64,000 nt of DNA from Pyrobaculum sp. 3827-6 (lineage in GTDB: Archaea; Thermoproteota; Thermoprotei; Thermoproteales; Thermoproteaceae): the NCBI RefSeq assembly GCF_025641885.1, contig NZ_JAOTQN010000003.1:62001-126000 (forward strand), read 5' to 3'. Of the stretch, positions 34,868 to 44,062 are shown piece after piece (within the stretch, counting starts at the first letter, position 1; every line of letters starts with the position of its first letter). Below the pieces are notes generated by a model. The model made no database searches and had not been told where the DNA came from. It saw only the letters and a program-made list of their open reading frames with translations. A program made the translations under genes and the position numbers.

Positions 34868-35559
34868 GGCTTGTACGCCTGCCTGACGGCGTCTGCCAGC
34901 TCTGCCGCGTCTCTGCTGTACTGGCCGGGCGCCAGGCTTGACACCACAGTCAGCGGGGGGCCCCGCACGATGTATATATGGCCCCCGAGGTCTACTGCGT
35001 CTTGTACATTGTGGGTGATTACAAGCATCGTCTTGCCGAGTTTCCGCAGGGCCTCTATGACTTCGCGTCTGTAGTCTATGTCGATCATGGAGAGCGGCTC
35101 GTCTAGCAGCCACACGTCTGCGCCTGAGGCCACAGCCCTTGCTATTAGGACTTTCTGTTGCTCTCCCCCGGAGACCTCCCTGGGGTATCTGTCTAGTAGG
35201 TGGCTTATCCCCAGCGCCTCGGCGACGTCTCTAACTACTTGGCTTATTTCGGCGGGCTGGAGGCCCCTAATCTTTAGGGGTATGGCGATGTTGTCCCGTA
35301 TCTTCATCCACGGGTAGAGGCCGCCGGTCTGGGGTATGTAGGCTATCCTCCCTCTGAGCTCGGCGGGGGGCCTCCCCATCACCTCTACGTGGCCTCTCTG
35401 GGGGGCCAGCACGCCGGCTACTAGCTTTAGGAGCGTCGTCTTGCCGCTTCCGTTGGGGCCGAGTATGGTTGTGATGCCCTTGGGGAACTCGGCGGTGAAG
35501 TTGTCTAAAATAGCTGGGCCTCTTCTATACCTGAAGTACACCGCGCGCAGGGCGATCAC
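34864..35559 (-). CDS. ABC importer ATPase
   Basis: 231 residues from GTG 35559, overlapping the binding-protein stop (GTGA). Walker A GPNGSGKTT, Q-loop IPQTGGLYPW, signature VSGGEQQK, Walker B DVWLLDEP and switch His in VITHNVQD are all intact. It powers the adjacent permease. A longer open frame upstream has no function because it lies within the binding-protein gene. Confidence 0.9.
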   Translation of the reverse strand: MIALRAVYFRYRRGPAILDNFTAEFPKGITTILGPNGSGKTTLLKLVAGVLAPQRGHVEVMGRPPAELRGRIAYIPQTGGLYPWMKIRDNIAIPLKIRGLQPAEISQVVRDVAEALGISHLLDRYPREVSGGEQQKVLIARAVASGADVWLLDEPLSMIDIDYRREVIEALRKLGKTMLVITHNVQDAVDLGGHIYIVRGPPLTVVSSLAPGQYSRDAAELADAVRQAYKP

Positions 35560-36464
35560 GAGACGCAGTCTTCGTATCTCAGTTGCTGTTTTACGAGGCC
35601 TTTCTGGAGCAACCAGCTGGAGGCGTCGTTGAATACATCCCGGGGGAGCTGGGCGATGTGCGCCCTCCATACTATCTGGTACCTCTGCCTAAGGGGCGCT
35701 GGCAGGTTGAGCCTCTCGGCGAGTATATCTCTGTACTTTGCCGGGTCTGTGTTGTAGATATCTACTGCCTTGTTGAGGGCTGTGATTAATTTCTCCAGAG
35801 CCCGCCTCCCCTCGGGGGTGCTTGTTATTGAGTTGCTTGCCACCAGCACCACGAGATCTCTGTGCTTGGCGAGCAACGTGGCGTTGTTTAGCAAGGCGAG
35901 GGTACCCCAGGGGTCGGGCATCACGGCGGCGTCCACCTTCCCCTCTATCAAGAGCTGGTATCTATTGGCTATGCTGGGCACGTCGACGAACTCCACGTCG
36001 CCCTTCACGAGCTTGGAGGCGACGTATTCAATAATGGTATTTTTCGAAATGGCCACCTTCCTAACCTGCGCGGCGCCGGGGGCCTTTACGTAGTAAAACC
36101 CCACGTTTGACTCGTTCTCGGAGAGGCAACAGACAAAGCCCACTATCTTGATGGACACGCCGTTGCCGATCAACATGAGGGCGCCCACGGGGTCGTGTAT
36201 AGCCACGTCTATCTGCCCGCTGGCAATGGCGGCGTCGCGATCCCTAGCTGAGCCGAAGTATGTAATCTCTACAGCGACGCCTTCCTTTTGAAAAAGCCCC
36301 TCCCTCTCGGCAACCACGAAGGGGAGGGCGTCGACTATGGGCAGGAGCCCGACTCGTATCTTTACCGTGGGGGCCTCCCCGGCCTGTTGCGGCTTTAGCA
36401 TGAAAAACATGGAGATTGCGAGGACTACTATCAACACAGCCAACGCTATGAGAAGCCGCCTCAC
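35556..36464 (-). CDS. ABC importer substrate-binding protein (SsuA/NMT1-like)
   Basis: 302 residues from GTG 36464. An N-terminal membrane helix (RRLLIALAVLIVVLAISMFF) anchors an exterior two-lobed domain: IRVGLLPIVDALPFVVAEREG, then GQIDVAIHDPVGALMLIGNG, VDAAVMPDPWGT and a helical end. The family binds sulfonates, nitrate or pyrimidine/thiamine precursors; the ligand cannot be told. It begins 36 nt after the CcdA gene and leads the importer genes, all overlapping. Confidence 0.82.
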   Translation of the reverse strand: MRRLLIALAVLIVVLAISMFFMLKPQQAGEAPTVKIRVGLLPIVDALPFVVAEREGLFQKEGVAVEITYFGSARDRDAAIASGQIDVAIHDPVGALMLIGNGVSIKIVGFVCCLSENESNVGFYYVKAPGAAQVRKVAISKNTIIEYVASKLVKGDVEFVDVPSIANRYQLLIEGKVDAAVMPDPWGTLALLNNATLLAKHRDLVVLVASNSITSTPEGRRALEKLITALNKAVDIYNTDPAKYRDILAERLNLPAPLRQRYQIVWRAHIAQLPRDVFNDASSWLLQKGLVKQQLRYEDCVS

Positions 36465-36499
36465 GCTGGAGGGTTTTTGCTGAGATAAAAATTTGAGTT

Positions 36500-37156
36500 C
36501 TACAGCTTGAAGAGGGCTGAGAAGGTGCCTAGGCCCAGGGCCTCGCCGATGAGCAGTATGCCGAAGGCTATGGATAGGATGCCCACTATGTACTCCACCC
36601 GCCTGCCCCACATGCTCCACTTCATGCTTCTAGAGGCCTTGAGGGCTCCTCTCCTCGCCACGTTGATTAGGGCGTATACCACGGCGGCGAGCCCCGCGGC
36701 GTAGGCGAGCGTGGAGGCGAAGAGGGCTAGGTAGTTCCCCGTCACCGCCGACGCCACGAGGTTGGCCACGACCACGGCCCCAAACAACGGCGCTATGCAG
36801 GGGGTCCACACGGCGCCTAGGGATAGGCCAAGGGCCACGTCGCTTAGCTTGCCCAGCTGTAGCTTCGAGGCTTTGTAGGCAGAGGTCTGGAATCTCGACG
36901 CCCACACCACGAAGGCTCTGTTCAGCCTCTCCACCACGAGGAGGGCGCCCATGGCTATTAGGACGGCGCCTCCCACGGCGTACAGGACGGTGTTTACAAC
37001 TGACCCAGCCCATGAGGCCGCTACGGTTACTACAGTGGCTATCGCGGCGAAGGACAGCGTCATGCCAGCCAGCACCAGGGCGAGGCTACGGCGGGCTAGG
37101 TAGGTGGTGGCGGCGATTGTGAGAACTGGCAGTACACATGGCGAGAATACGCTCAC
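36500..37156 (-). CDS. ccdA: CcdA-like thiol-disulfide membrane transporter
   Basis: 218 residues if started at GTG 37156, but the frame continues upstream through AYLQLLASFAAGAV, which is the missing first membrane helix, and a Pro/Ala-rich linker back to a TAG at 37303-37301. The redox cysteines are in FSPCVLP and VWTPCIAP. CcdA/DsbD-type proteins move reducing power across the membrane for cytochrome or disulfide maturation. Beyond that TAG the same frame is a thioredoxin-like domain, so this looks like the membrane half of a thioredoxin-CcdA fusion. Confidence 0.75.
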   Translation of the reverse strand: MSVFSPCVLPVLTIAATTYLARRSLALVLAGMTLSFAAIATVVTVAASWAGSVVNTVLYAVGGAVLIAMGALLVVERLNRAFVVWASRFQTSAYKASKLQLGKLSDVALGLSLGAVWTPCIAPLFGAVVVANLVASAVTGNYLALFASTLAYAAGLAAVVYALINVARRGALKASRSMKWSMWGRRVEYIVGILSIAFGILLIGEALGLGTFSALFKL

Positions 37157-37300
37157 GGCGCCCGCGGCGAAGGAGGCGAGCAGCTGGAGGTAGGCGCCAG
37201 GCGTAAGCGGAGGCGTCTCCGTGCTGGAGGCGGGTTGCGCCGCCTGTGCGGCGCCTCTCTCTGGGCTAGGCGGAGGCGTATTGGCGGGTTGCGGCGCCTG

Positions 37301-37789
37301 CTAAGTCTGGACGTTGGCGTAGGCCGTCTTAACGAGCTGTAGGAATACGTCGGGAGGGGCGGCGCCTACCATTATGAGGGTGACGTGTATCTCGCCGTTT
37401 TTTACGTAGCCCATTACCACGGTGGGGGTGCCTATCACCGGCACGTTCTGCCTCCCGCTCGCCTTGGCGACGCGTAGAGCTCCCTCGCTGTAGATATAAA
37501 CCTGGCCGTCAGCCACCACCTCGAGACCCCGTATGAGGTACTTGGCGAGATCTATCGAAATTAGGTTGACGCCGCTTAGGGCCGACGCCACCTGCGGCTG
37601 GGTGAAGACCTGTGTTTTTAGGTACTAGCAACCGGGGCAGTCGGGCTGGTGTATAAAGATGAGCAACGGCCCGTCTCTCAACGCCGAGGCCAAGTCCTGC
37701 GCTGAGCTGACATCGGTGAACTGTAGCTACCCAATCTGCAAGGCGAGGACCAGCGGCGCGAGGAGTAGTAGCGGCGCTAGGCGAGTCAT
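37301..37789 (-). pseudogene. Secreted thioredoxin-like domain interrupted by TAG codons
   Basis: From ATG 37789, correctly spaced from the TATA box at 37812-37818, the frame encodes a signal peptide (MTRLAPLLLLAPLVLALQIG) and a TAG (37729-37727). It then encodes LLIFIHQPDCPGC with the redox CxxC at 51-54, a second TAG (37627-37625), and YLKTQVFTQPQVASAL. The conserved cis-Pro region (NVPVIGTPTVV) follows, up to a third TAG (37303-37301). No frameshift occurs over 430 codons, including the CcdA part. The three TAGs could each derive from a CAG codon by one C-to-T change. Confidence 0.65.
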
Positions 37790-37820
37790 GTTTTATTTGC
37801 GTAGTGTTGCATATAAAAGC

Positions 37821-38444
37821 GTGGAGGTGGTCAAAGTCGTCGTGGGTCCGCTGGCCACGAATTCGTACGTAGCGTGCCAGGACGAGGAGTGTGTGGTGGT
37901 GGACCCCGGCGACGAGGGCGAGAGATTGCTTAGGGCTCTGAGCGGGAGGTCTCTGGTGGCCGTCGTGGCGACGCACCTCCACTTCGACCACGTGGGAGCT
38001 GTGGCGCATCTCGTAGAGGCCGCCGGGGCGCCTTTCTACGCCCACCCAGCCGACTGGCGTATCTACAAGGCGCTTAACGAGGTGGCGCCTCACTGGGGCT
38101 TTAAGGTGCCCGAGCTACCTACCCCTAGAGATCCCGGCGAGAGGCTGTGGCTCTTCGACGTGCTACACACCCCGGGGCACACCCCAGGCTCCATATCCCT
38201 CGTCGCCAGCGACGCGGTCTTCACGGGGGACACGCTGTTCCGCGGATCGGTGGGGAGAACGGACTTGCCCTACGGCGACTGGGAGGCGTTGACGCGCTCA
38301 GTCTGCCGCCTATACCAGCTCCCCAGCCACCTGGTTGTGTACCCCGGCCACGGGCCCCCAACTACGATCGGCGCCGAGGCCGCCGGTAACCCCTTTATCA
38401 ACGCCGATGTTTGTGACGGCGTGCGGCAAAGCAACGTATATTAA
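37821..38444 (+). CDS. MBL-fold hydrolase, glyoxalase II-like
   Basis: 207 residues from GTG 37821, with box A TTTTATTT (37791-37798) about 26 nt upstream. The family motif THLHFDHVGAV is followed by HTPGHTPGS, FTGDTLF and VYPGHGPPT, which together provide the two-metal ligand set of hydroxyacylglutathione hydrolase-like enzymes. It diverges from the thioredoxin-CcdA gene with separate, overlapping promoters. Confidence 0.85.
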   Translation: MEVVKVVVGPLATNSYVACQDEECVVVDPGDEGERLLRALSGRSLVAVVATHLHFDHVGAVAHLVEAAGAPFYAHPADWRIYKALNEVAPHWGFKVPELPTPRDPGERLWLFDVLHTPGHTPGSISLVASDAVFTGDTLFRGSVGRTDLPYGDWEALTRSVCRLYQLPSHLVVYPGHGPPTTIGAEAAGNPFINADVCDGVRQSNVY

Positions 38445-38463
38445 CAGCCTACCGGTGTTGGAT

Positions 38464-39132
38464 GTGCAGACTTCTGGAAGAGCTAAGCTACTGCAGTACC
38501 CGCCGCCCCCCGTGCTCACGCCGCAACTTATCACTACCGTTTCGCTGATCTCAACGCGGTTGTATGGGCTCTTCGACCTTGGGATGTTCATCGCGAAGCT
38601 CGTGGAGGCCGGCGTGCAGAAGTACGGCGAGCACCTGGACCCCTGTTGGCTGTACGTAGTGCTCCCAAATGGGTATAAACACTTCGCCTACTTCTCCGCA
38701 GACGTGCCCCACGGCGACGAGTTCGCATCGCTTTACCCAGACCCCTACCTCGGGGCTTTGTTCATAGCGGCGTCAGGCAGGAGGGCGGCCTTCAGGCCGC
38801 TTGGAAACGACTACCTAGACGGCCTCTTCGAGACCTTGGCCCAGGCCGAGGGGTGGAATATCCACATCTCGAACTACCTAGAGTTTGAACACCACCAAAA
38901 CAGCCACATGGTGAACGAGCAGTGCATAATCGAGAAGCTGAAGACTGTGCTCCCCAGAGAGGCTACATATGAAAAAGACGCGTTGCTCTCAATACTGGTG
39001 CCGACGATGCCTCAGGCCTTTCTCACAGATCCCCACCTCACGAAGCTGATAGCGCTGGGGTTGATGGAGTACCGGGAGACGACGATTGTCCCCACCCAGC
39101 TCCTGGTTTCGTTGCTCGGGATGCTTTTTTAA
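38464..39132 (+). CDS. Hypothetical protein
   Basis: 222 residues from GTG 38464, placed by the TATATTA box at 38437-38443; an ATG at 38407 would overlap the previous gene by 38 nt. No family recognised. It has a globular mix of helices and strands with conserved-looking patches (CWLYVVLPNGYKHFAYFSAD, LEFEHHQNSHMVNEQCIIEK) rich in His. It is not membrane-bound. Possibly a lineage-specific protein. Confidence 0.55.
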   Translation: MQTSGRAKLLQYPPPPVLTPQLITTVSLISTRLYGLFDLGMFIAKLVEAGVQKYGEHLDPCWLYVVLPNGYKHFAYFSADVPHGDEFASLYPDPYLGALFIAASGRRAAFRPLGNDYLDGLFETLAQAEGWNIHISNYLEFEHHQNSHMVNEQCIIEKLKTVLPREATYEKDALLSILVPTMPQAFLTDPHLTKLIALGLMEYRETTIVPTQLLVSLLGMLF

Positions 39133-39155
39133 ACCCGGCCGCACCCGCCGGTAAC

Positions 39156-40187
39156 GTGAAGGTGGTGGTGCTCGGGGGAGGCATAGCGGGGGTCTTCACA
39201 GCCTACTTCCTGAGAGAGCGCGGTTTCGACGTAGTTGGGGTCGGCGGCGAGTTGACCTACCCCCTGACCTCGCTAGTCCTCACAACTTCCATGCCGCATG
39301 TAGAAGATGTGGAGCTCGCCCGGGAAAGCTTGGAGATTTACAGGCGATTTACATATCTCAGGGAGGTGACGTCTGTCGACATACTCCCCAGGTGGGTCGA
39401 CCTGTCGCCGCTCAGCCGCGTGCCGCACGACGTGGTGGATAGAGTGGAGGGACTGCGGCTTGACCCCGACGAAATTGCCGTCATCACCACCGACTACCTA
39501 GTGCCGGTGAGGCGCGTGGTCCGCACGTTGCGGAAGATGTTGGGCTTCTCGGAGGACTACGGACTACTTAAAGTGGAGGGGGAGAGGGCATACGTGGTGG
39601 CGAACGGCAGAAAGATTGAGGGGGATGTGGTGGTGCTCGCCGCCGGGTATAGAAACAGCCTAATAGCAAGGGACGCCGGCTTGGAGGTCCCCCTGGCGCC
39701 CTACGAGTGCTACGCCGTGCTTTCCCTCGTCAGCTGGAAGGCGAGGCGCTACAGCATCGGCGACTACGTGCTCGGCTGGTACGGGAGGCCCGCCGCGCCG
39801 CCGTTCTACATTGCGGGGGACGGTTGCGGGAGGTACGGCGAGGGGCCGCCCCCCAACTACGCCGACAGGATGAGAAACTTAATGTCGAAGAGGCTCGGCG
39901 TGGCTGTGCCTCTCTACGTGAAGACGGGGTACTGCGAGGTGGGGCCCCACGGCGGGCCGCTGTACGGCAAGTACCCGGGCCTGGAGAATCTATACGTTAT
40001 AGGGGGGTTCAACGGCTACGGGAGCATGGTCGGCCCCGCCCTCGCGCGGCGTCTGGCGGATCTCTTGGCGGGGGGCGGCGCAGACGACGTTTTTAGACTT
40101 GAAAAAATGCCCCTCCAGAGGCGGTTCAACCCATGTGAGGTGGCCGAGAGGCACGACTGGGGCGGCGTGCTACTACGCAACAGTTAA
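39156..40187 (+). CDS. FAD-dependent oxidoreductase (DAO family)
   Basis: 343 residues from GTG 39156; box A TTTTTTAAA (39124-39132) is about 26 nt upstream. The N-terminal FAD fold is VVVLGGGIAGVFTAYFLRERG (GxGxxG). The C-terminal FAD contact region is GLENLYVIGGFNGYGSMVGP. The architecture matches glycine oxidase or sarcosine/D-amino-acid oxidase-like enzymes. The substrate cannot be fixed. Confidence 0.8.
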   Translation: MKVVVLGGGIAGVFTAYFLRERGFDVVGVGGELTYPLTSLVLTTSMPHVEDVELARESLEIYRRFTYLREVTSVDILPRWVDLSPLSRVPHDVVDRVEGLRLDPDEIAVITTDYLVPVRRVVRTLRKMLGFSEDYGLLKVEGERAYVVANGRKIEGDVVVLAAGYRNSLIARDAGLEVPLAPYECYAVLSLVSWKARRYSIGDYVLGWYGRPAAPPFYIAGDGCGRYGEGPPPNYADRMRNLMSKRLGVAVPLYVKTGYCEVGPHGGPLYGKYPGLENLYVIGGFNGYGSMVGPALARRLADLLAGGGADDVFRLEKMPLQRRFNPCEVAERHDWGGVLLRNS

Positions 40188-40209
40188 AAATTGAGTAATC
40201 TGACGAAAC

Positions 40210-40377
40210 GTGGACAAGGCAAAGGAGAAAATGATCCTCATATCTTTTCACATACCCCAGCCGTATCTAGAGGCGCTGGACGAGCTTGTGAAAGCCGGGG
40301 CCTACCCCAGCCGTAGCGAGGCCATCAGGTCGGCGCTTAGAGAGCTACCGGCTAGGTATAAGCTAGACGGAGTCTAG
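40210..40377 (+). CDS. Ribbon-helix-helix (CopG-like) regulator
   Basis: 55 residues from GTG 40210. MILISFHIPQPYLEALDELV supplies the ribbon and first helix, and YPSRSEAIRSALRELPARY the typical second helix with the SRSEAIR motif. Box A TTAAAAA (40184-40190) is about 24 nt upstream. It probably autoregulates or controls a neighbour such as the DMT exporter that starts 30 nt further on. Confidence 0.82.
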   Translation: MDKAKEKMILISFHIPQPYLEALDELVKAGAYPSRSEAIRSALRELPARYKLDGV

Positions 40378-40406
40378 ATTTATATCAAACACTCTACTGG
40401 GGAGCC

Positions 40407-41219
40407 ATGTTTGGTCTACTCTCCGCGTTGGTCGCTACTCTCGCTTTTTCTGTCAACGCGCCGCTGGCATACGCCGCGTCTAGGAGGGGGGTGTCTTCAC
40501 AAGCTCTGGTGGCTGTGCGCAACGCCGTGGCTCTGCTAGCGCTCCTCCCACTGGCTGATTTCAAAATAGGCGCCGCGACGGCGATGTTGGTGGCGGCCTC
40601 GGCGCTTCTAGGCCCCGGCCTGGGGGACTACGCCTACTTCAAGGCGTTGACGCACAGCGGCGTGGCCACCGCGGTGACTGTGAGCTACACCTACATATTC
40701 ACAGCGCAGCTATTCGCAACGGCGCTGGGCCTAGAGGGCGCGAGGCTTGGGGCCGCGGCGGGCGCCTTGCTGGCGTTTGCAGGTATATACATAGCCCTTG
40801 GCGGGAGGCCTAGGGGGGTCGGCGTCTTGTACGGGGCCGCGGCCTCCCTGAGCTGGGGAGTTGCCTCCGCGTTGCTCGGCGTCGCGTCTAGGGAGGCAAG
40901 TCCCTATACCATCGCCGTAGTTAGGTCGGCCGTGTTGGCCCCCCTCTTCTCGCTATTCACCAATTTCAACGGGGCTCAGAGGCTGGGTATCTTATACGCG
41001 GTTTTGTCAGGAGTGGTGGGCCTAGCCCTTGGATCCGCCGCGTTTATATACGCCATGTCGCAGATAGGAGTAGCCGCCACCGTAATAGCAACCTCCCTAA
41101 CCCCAATACTCTCCCAGATACTCGACAGAGTCGTTAACAAGTCGGAGATCTCTCCGAAACACATATTAGGAGCGGCTCTGGTGGGGCTTGGCATAGCGAT
41201 TAGTGTGATGAGTAACTAG
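40407..41219 (+). CDS. DMT/EamA-family transporter
   Basis: 270 residues, about ten membrane helices in two EamA-like halves, each ending with an ATVIATSLTPI-like or AVTVSYTYIF-like conserved helix. Box A TTTATAT (40379-40385) is 25 nt before ATG 40407. Family members export metabolites, nucleotide sugars or drugs; the substrate is unknown. Its last coding part is repeated in degraded form at about 41268-41345. Confidence 0.8.
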   Translation: MFGLLSALVATLAFSVNAPLAYAASRRGVSSQALVAVRNAVALLALLPLADFKIGAATAMLVAASALLGPGLGDYAYFKALTHSGVATAVTVSYTYIFTAQLFATALGLEGARLGAAAGALLAFAGIYIALGGRPRGVGVLYGAAASLSWGVASALLGVASREASPYTIAVVRSAVLAPLFSLFTNFNGAQRLGILYAVLSGVVGLALGSAAFIYAMSQIGVAATVIATSLTPILSQILDRVVNKSEISPKHILGAALVGLGIAISVMSN

Positions 41220-41957
41220 ACACCGGAAAAATGAAGACCTGACGACGGTCTGACTAGCTTCTTTAACTCGATACGCCGTGTCGCTGATGGGAGTAGCCTC
41301 CACAACAATAGCAACCTCCCAAGCCTCACTGTTCCAACAGCGTGTGAGAACCACGCCGTTACATAACTTCATATATGGGGGGAGTTTTCTAGAAGCGACT
41401 GCTCCACTATAGAGACTGGCTGATTATGGAGGGCCGAGCGGGGTCTGTAGACTCCCTGACTTACTAGCCGGGGCGGTGGCTAACCCCCCTTCCCCTCCTC
41501 CTCTTGACTCCCAGCTTCCCCCCGCCCTCCGCCGCGGCTTTGTACATCAGGACTGCGGCTTTTAGAGAGGGGAGTTGGCACAAGCCAGCCGCTGGCCGGC
41601 TCCGCCACACCCTCCACAAGGCCCCTATCAACGGCCCACTTCACCGCGCCGCGTGTCGCCCCTCTGCACGAGCCGGCGCCTCCACAGATCATACACTCTA
41701 AACGCAGACCCCCTAGGCGAAATCGAGGAGAGCCGTTCCAGAAAGGCCTCTAGAGGCCGCGGCGCCGATGCCTTGAAGACCCCGCGCCGAGACGTTTATA
41801 GCACTCAGCAACGCGGCCCGGCGCGAGGCGGCGCCCTAGATGCGCTAATGATGCTGGAACTGGTGTGCACCGCTTTGGGCGTATGCCAGAGAAACGGCAA
41901 AAACAGATGAAGTTTTCCGCCCAGACAGGGTTTCGTTTTTCCCTAGATGATGACGAT
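41220..41957. pseudogene. Relic region: EamA fragment and repeated gene fragment
   Basis: No intact gene. Bases 41268-41345 match the sequence near 41045-41120 of the DMT transporter (shared TAGCCTCC/TAATAGCAACCTCCC-like stretches), so they are a decayed paralogue or duplicate of its end. Bases 41700-41910 read in one frame to a C-terminus GGALDALMMLELVCTALGV followed by CQRN, homologous to the relic at 4266-4328. A 70-codon minus frame at 41480-41692 has no promoter and is not supported. Confidence 0.5.
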
Positions 41958-42260
41958 CTAATTAGTCTTCTTCAACTCGGCGAGCTTCTTATTCACCTCG
42001 TCGAGAATCTGCTCCCTGGTCTTCCCCTCGGTGGAGATCCCCAGCGACTTGGCCAACTCAATTATTTTCTGGTCTACCTCCTCCTTCTTCTCCGCCCTCC
42101 TCGGCTCTTCCTCAATCCCGGACGCCGCCTTCCTAAACTCCCTTATTGCCTCGCCCATGCCCCGCGCCAGAGAAGGCAGTTTTGATGGTCCCCAGAGCAA
42201 AATAATAACTATTGCGATGAGAATTACAATCCACTCCTGTCCTCCGAGTAGTAGATACAT
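41958..42260 (-). CDS. tatA: Sec-independent translocase TatA
   Basis: 100 residues: a short exterior N-terminus, one membrane helix (WIVILIAIVIILLWGPSKLP) ending in the GPSKLP hinge, then the amphipathic helix LARGMGEAIREFRKA and an acidic/basic tail. This is the TatA/E layout. Leaderless ATG 42260, box A AATTAATAAA near 42282-42291. Divergent from tatC. Confidence 0.9.
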   Translation of the reverse strand: MYLLLGGQEWIVILIAIVIILLWGPSKLPSLARGMGEAIREFRKAASGIEEEPRRAEKKEEVDQKIIELAKSLGISTEGKTREQILDEVNKKLAELKKTN

Positions 42261-42330
42261 AGGGACTAGGTGGTGTGGATTTATTAATTTTTTCCTCTAG
42301 AGAGATTTTTATACCGGCTTAGTACATGAC

Positions 42331-43179
42331 GTGGATAAGCCCCCGAGGGATAAGGAGATGCCGCTGTGGGAGCATCTCGCCGAGCTTGGACAACGCCTCA
42401 AGCGGGTAATCATCGTCTTTGTCATCGTCTTCTTTATTATGTGGATGCCGGCGCCAGACCTCTCCAGCGGCAACCTATTGAGCATCTTAACCTCCTTTTT
42501 CGTCACGGGGGAGTACAACCCATTCGCCTACTGGCTGTTTATGCAGACGCTACACCCCATGCTACAAGATTTAAACAAGACGGGGAGGATAACCATCGCC
42601 ATAATACCAAGCGACGTCTTCAACCCGCTGGCCGCCGTCATGTACGCCTCTCTCTACCTGGCGTTTCTAGTGGTATTCCCCTACATAGTGTATGAGATAT
42701 GGCTCTACGTCCGGCCCGCGCTGTATCCACACGAGGAGAGAGCAGTCAAGAAGTACCTCTGGGTAGCCCTACTTCTATTCTACGCCGGCAACCTCTTCGG
42801 AATCTACGTCATCTACCCAGCGCTGTTTAGATTCGTCGTTGGTCTCGGCAACATTTTAAGACTACAGCAGATATTCAACATAGCCTCCGTAGTGGGCACC
42901 TGGATAAGCGTGGCTTTCTGGGCCGGCGTCGTGTTCCAAACACCCATCGTGGTGGCAATTCTGTCCGAGCTCTGCCTCCTCAACCCCTGGAGCGTAGCCA
43001 GCTACAGACCCCTCATCTACGCAGTGGCCCTCATCCTAATCGCCGTAGTGACGCCGGACGTGACGCTGGTGAGCACCTTCCTCACCTTTATACCATTCGC
43101 GGTGCTGTTCGAAGTAGGCCTAGTCTGGAGTAGACGCATAGTTAGAAAGTGCCCCGACGTCAAGCCCCCGCGGGGGTAG
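42331..43179 (+). CDS. tatC: Sec-independent translocase TatC
   Basis: 282 residues with six membrane helices and the conserved N-terminal cytoplasmic MPLWEHLAELGQRL (receptor site for the twin-arginine signal). The family FxxxxY-IVYEIWLYVRPAL region after helix 2 and the VVAILSELCLL region are clear. Leaderless GTG 42331 with box A TTTTTATA (42306-42313). It exports folded proteins with TatA, for example redox enzymes. Confidence 0.93.
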   Translation: MDKPPRDKEMPLWEHLAELGQRLKRVIIVFVIVFFIMWMPAPDLSSGNLLSILTSFFVTGEYNPFAYWLFMQTLHPMLQDLNKTGRITIAIIPSDVFNPLAAVMYASLYLAFLVVFPYIVYEIWLYVRPALYPHEERAVKKYLWVALLLFYAGNLFGIYVIYPALFRFVVGLGNILRLQQIFNIASVVGTWISVAFWAGVVFQTPIVVAILSELCLLNPWSVASYRPLIYAVALILIAVVTPDVTLVSTFLTFIPFAVLFEVGLVWSRRIVRKCPDVKPPRG

Positions 43180-43183
43180 CCCG

Positions 43184-44029
43184 CTACGCCGGCCTGCCGC
43201 GGCAAAGCCCATGGAGGTACACGAGCTTGTGTGTCGCGGACCAGCCGCCGGGGACCTGCCGGGCGAGTTCCCACTTGGCGAGGTAGCCCAGTTGCCACGG
43301 CGTTGCGTGGTCCAAAACGTAGCCGTGGCTCAAGACGCCTTGAGCCACCAGGTCGTCAAACAAGCCCATATCTAGACCGAGCAACTCGGCGACTCTCTCC
43401 AACGTCTTTGTATAGTCAACACCCGCCCCCTCGCAGACCCCGCCGCCTGGCGAAACGTCGACTAGTTGCACGGCTCCCCGCCTCACGGAGACATCCCCCA
43501 CAGCCTTGACATATCTCTCTCTGATGTACGGCGGCGCCGAGGAGTGGAAAACCAAGTCGCCCGGGAGGCGGAGGGGGGCAGACACGACGATCTGCAACTC
43601 AGAGCCGGTGTGCTCCGCGTATTGAGCCAGCACATCTACGTATTTTGTATATCCAAGACGGAGATCCACCGCCACGGACCGCGCGCCGGCTGATACCACT
43701 GCGATAGCCGCCGTGACGGGGTCTGGATCTGGGGCGACACACCTCGCCACGGCTTCTCCGGTGGGCATTAACCTAGCTATCCAAGACGCCTCTAGGGGGA
43801 GCTGGCCTTGAAGTAGCACAGGGTCGAGTATCTGGAGGCCTAGATCTAGCTGATCTACCAGGGCGCTGTATATCTCAACGCCGTATATCCGCCGCACCGC
43901 CACGGCGAGGTGGCGAAAGGAGACGAGTCGCGGGGCCGGCGGGGGGCATCCACAACGCGGAGACACCACCGTGGAGACCTCGCCCAGCGTGTGAAGCGCC
44001 TCGCTGTGGTCAACTATCTGCGTCACCAC
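43184..44029 (-). CDS. Hypothetical protein
   Basis: 281 residues from GTG 44029 (box TTATTTAA 44050-44057). Only general features are visible: an alternating helix/strand pattern, a CGCPPPAPR loop, PDPDPVTAAIAVVSAG and a C-terminal Trp/His-rich part (HATPWQLGYLAKWELARQV). No membrane helices. The stop lies 5 nt from the end of tatC, convergent. No function is assigned. Confidence 0.55.
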   Translation of the reverse strand: MVTQIVDHSEALHTLGEVSTVVSPRCGCPPPAPRLVSFRHLAVAVRRIYGVEIYSALVDQLDLGLQILDPVLLQGQLPLEASWIARLMPTGEAVARCVAPDPDPVTAAIAVVSAGARSVAVDLRLGYTKYVDVLAQYAEHTGSELQIVVSAPLRLPGDLVFHSSAPPYIRERYVKAVGDVSVRRGAVQLVDVSPGGGVCEGAGVDYTKTLERVAELLGLDMGLFDDLVAQGVLSHGYVLDHATPWQLGYLAKWELARQVPGGWSATHKLVYLHGLCRGRPA

Positions 44030-44062
44030 GTCAGGTTTATATAAAGGGATTATTTAAGGGAC

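Noticed and set aside
36500-37789. Genome-wide reassignment of TAG to an amino acid
   Set aside because: Many clearly complete genes in the window end in TAG with unrelated sequence behind it (for example 10829, 16753, 46486), so TAG normally means stop.
41480-41692. 70-codon minus-strand frame in the relic region
   Set aside because: No promoter and low-complexity Gly/Arg/Glu-rich translation, with no sign of a protein family.
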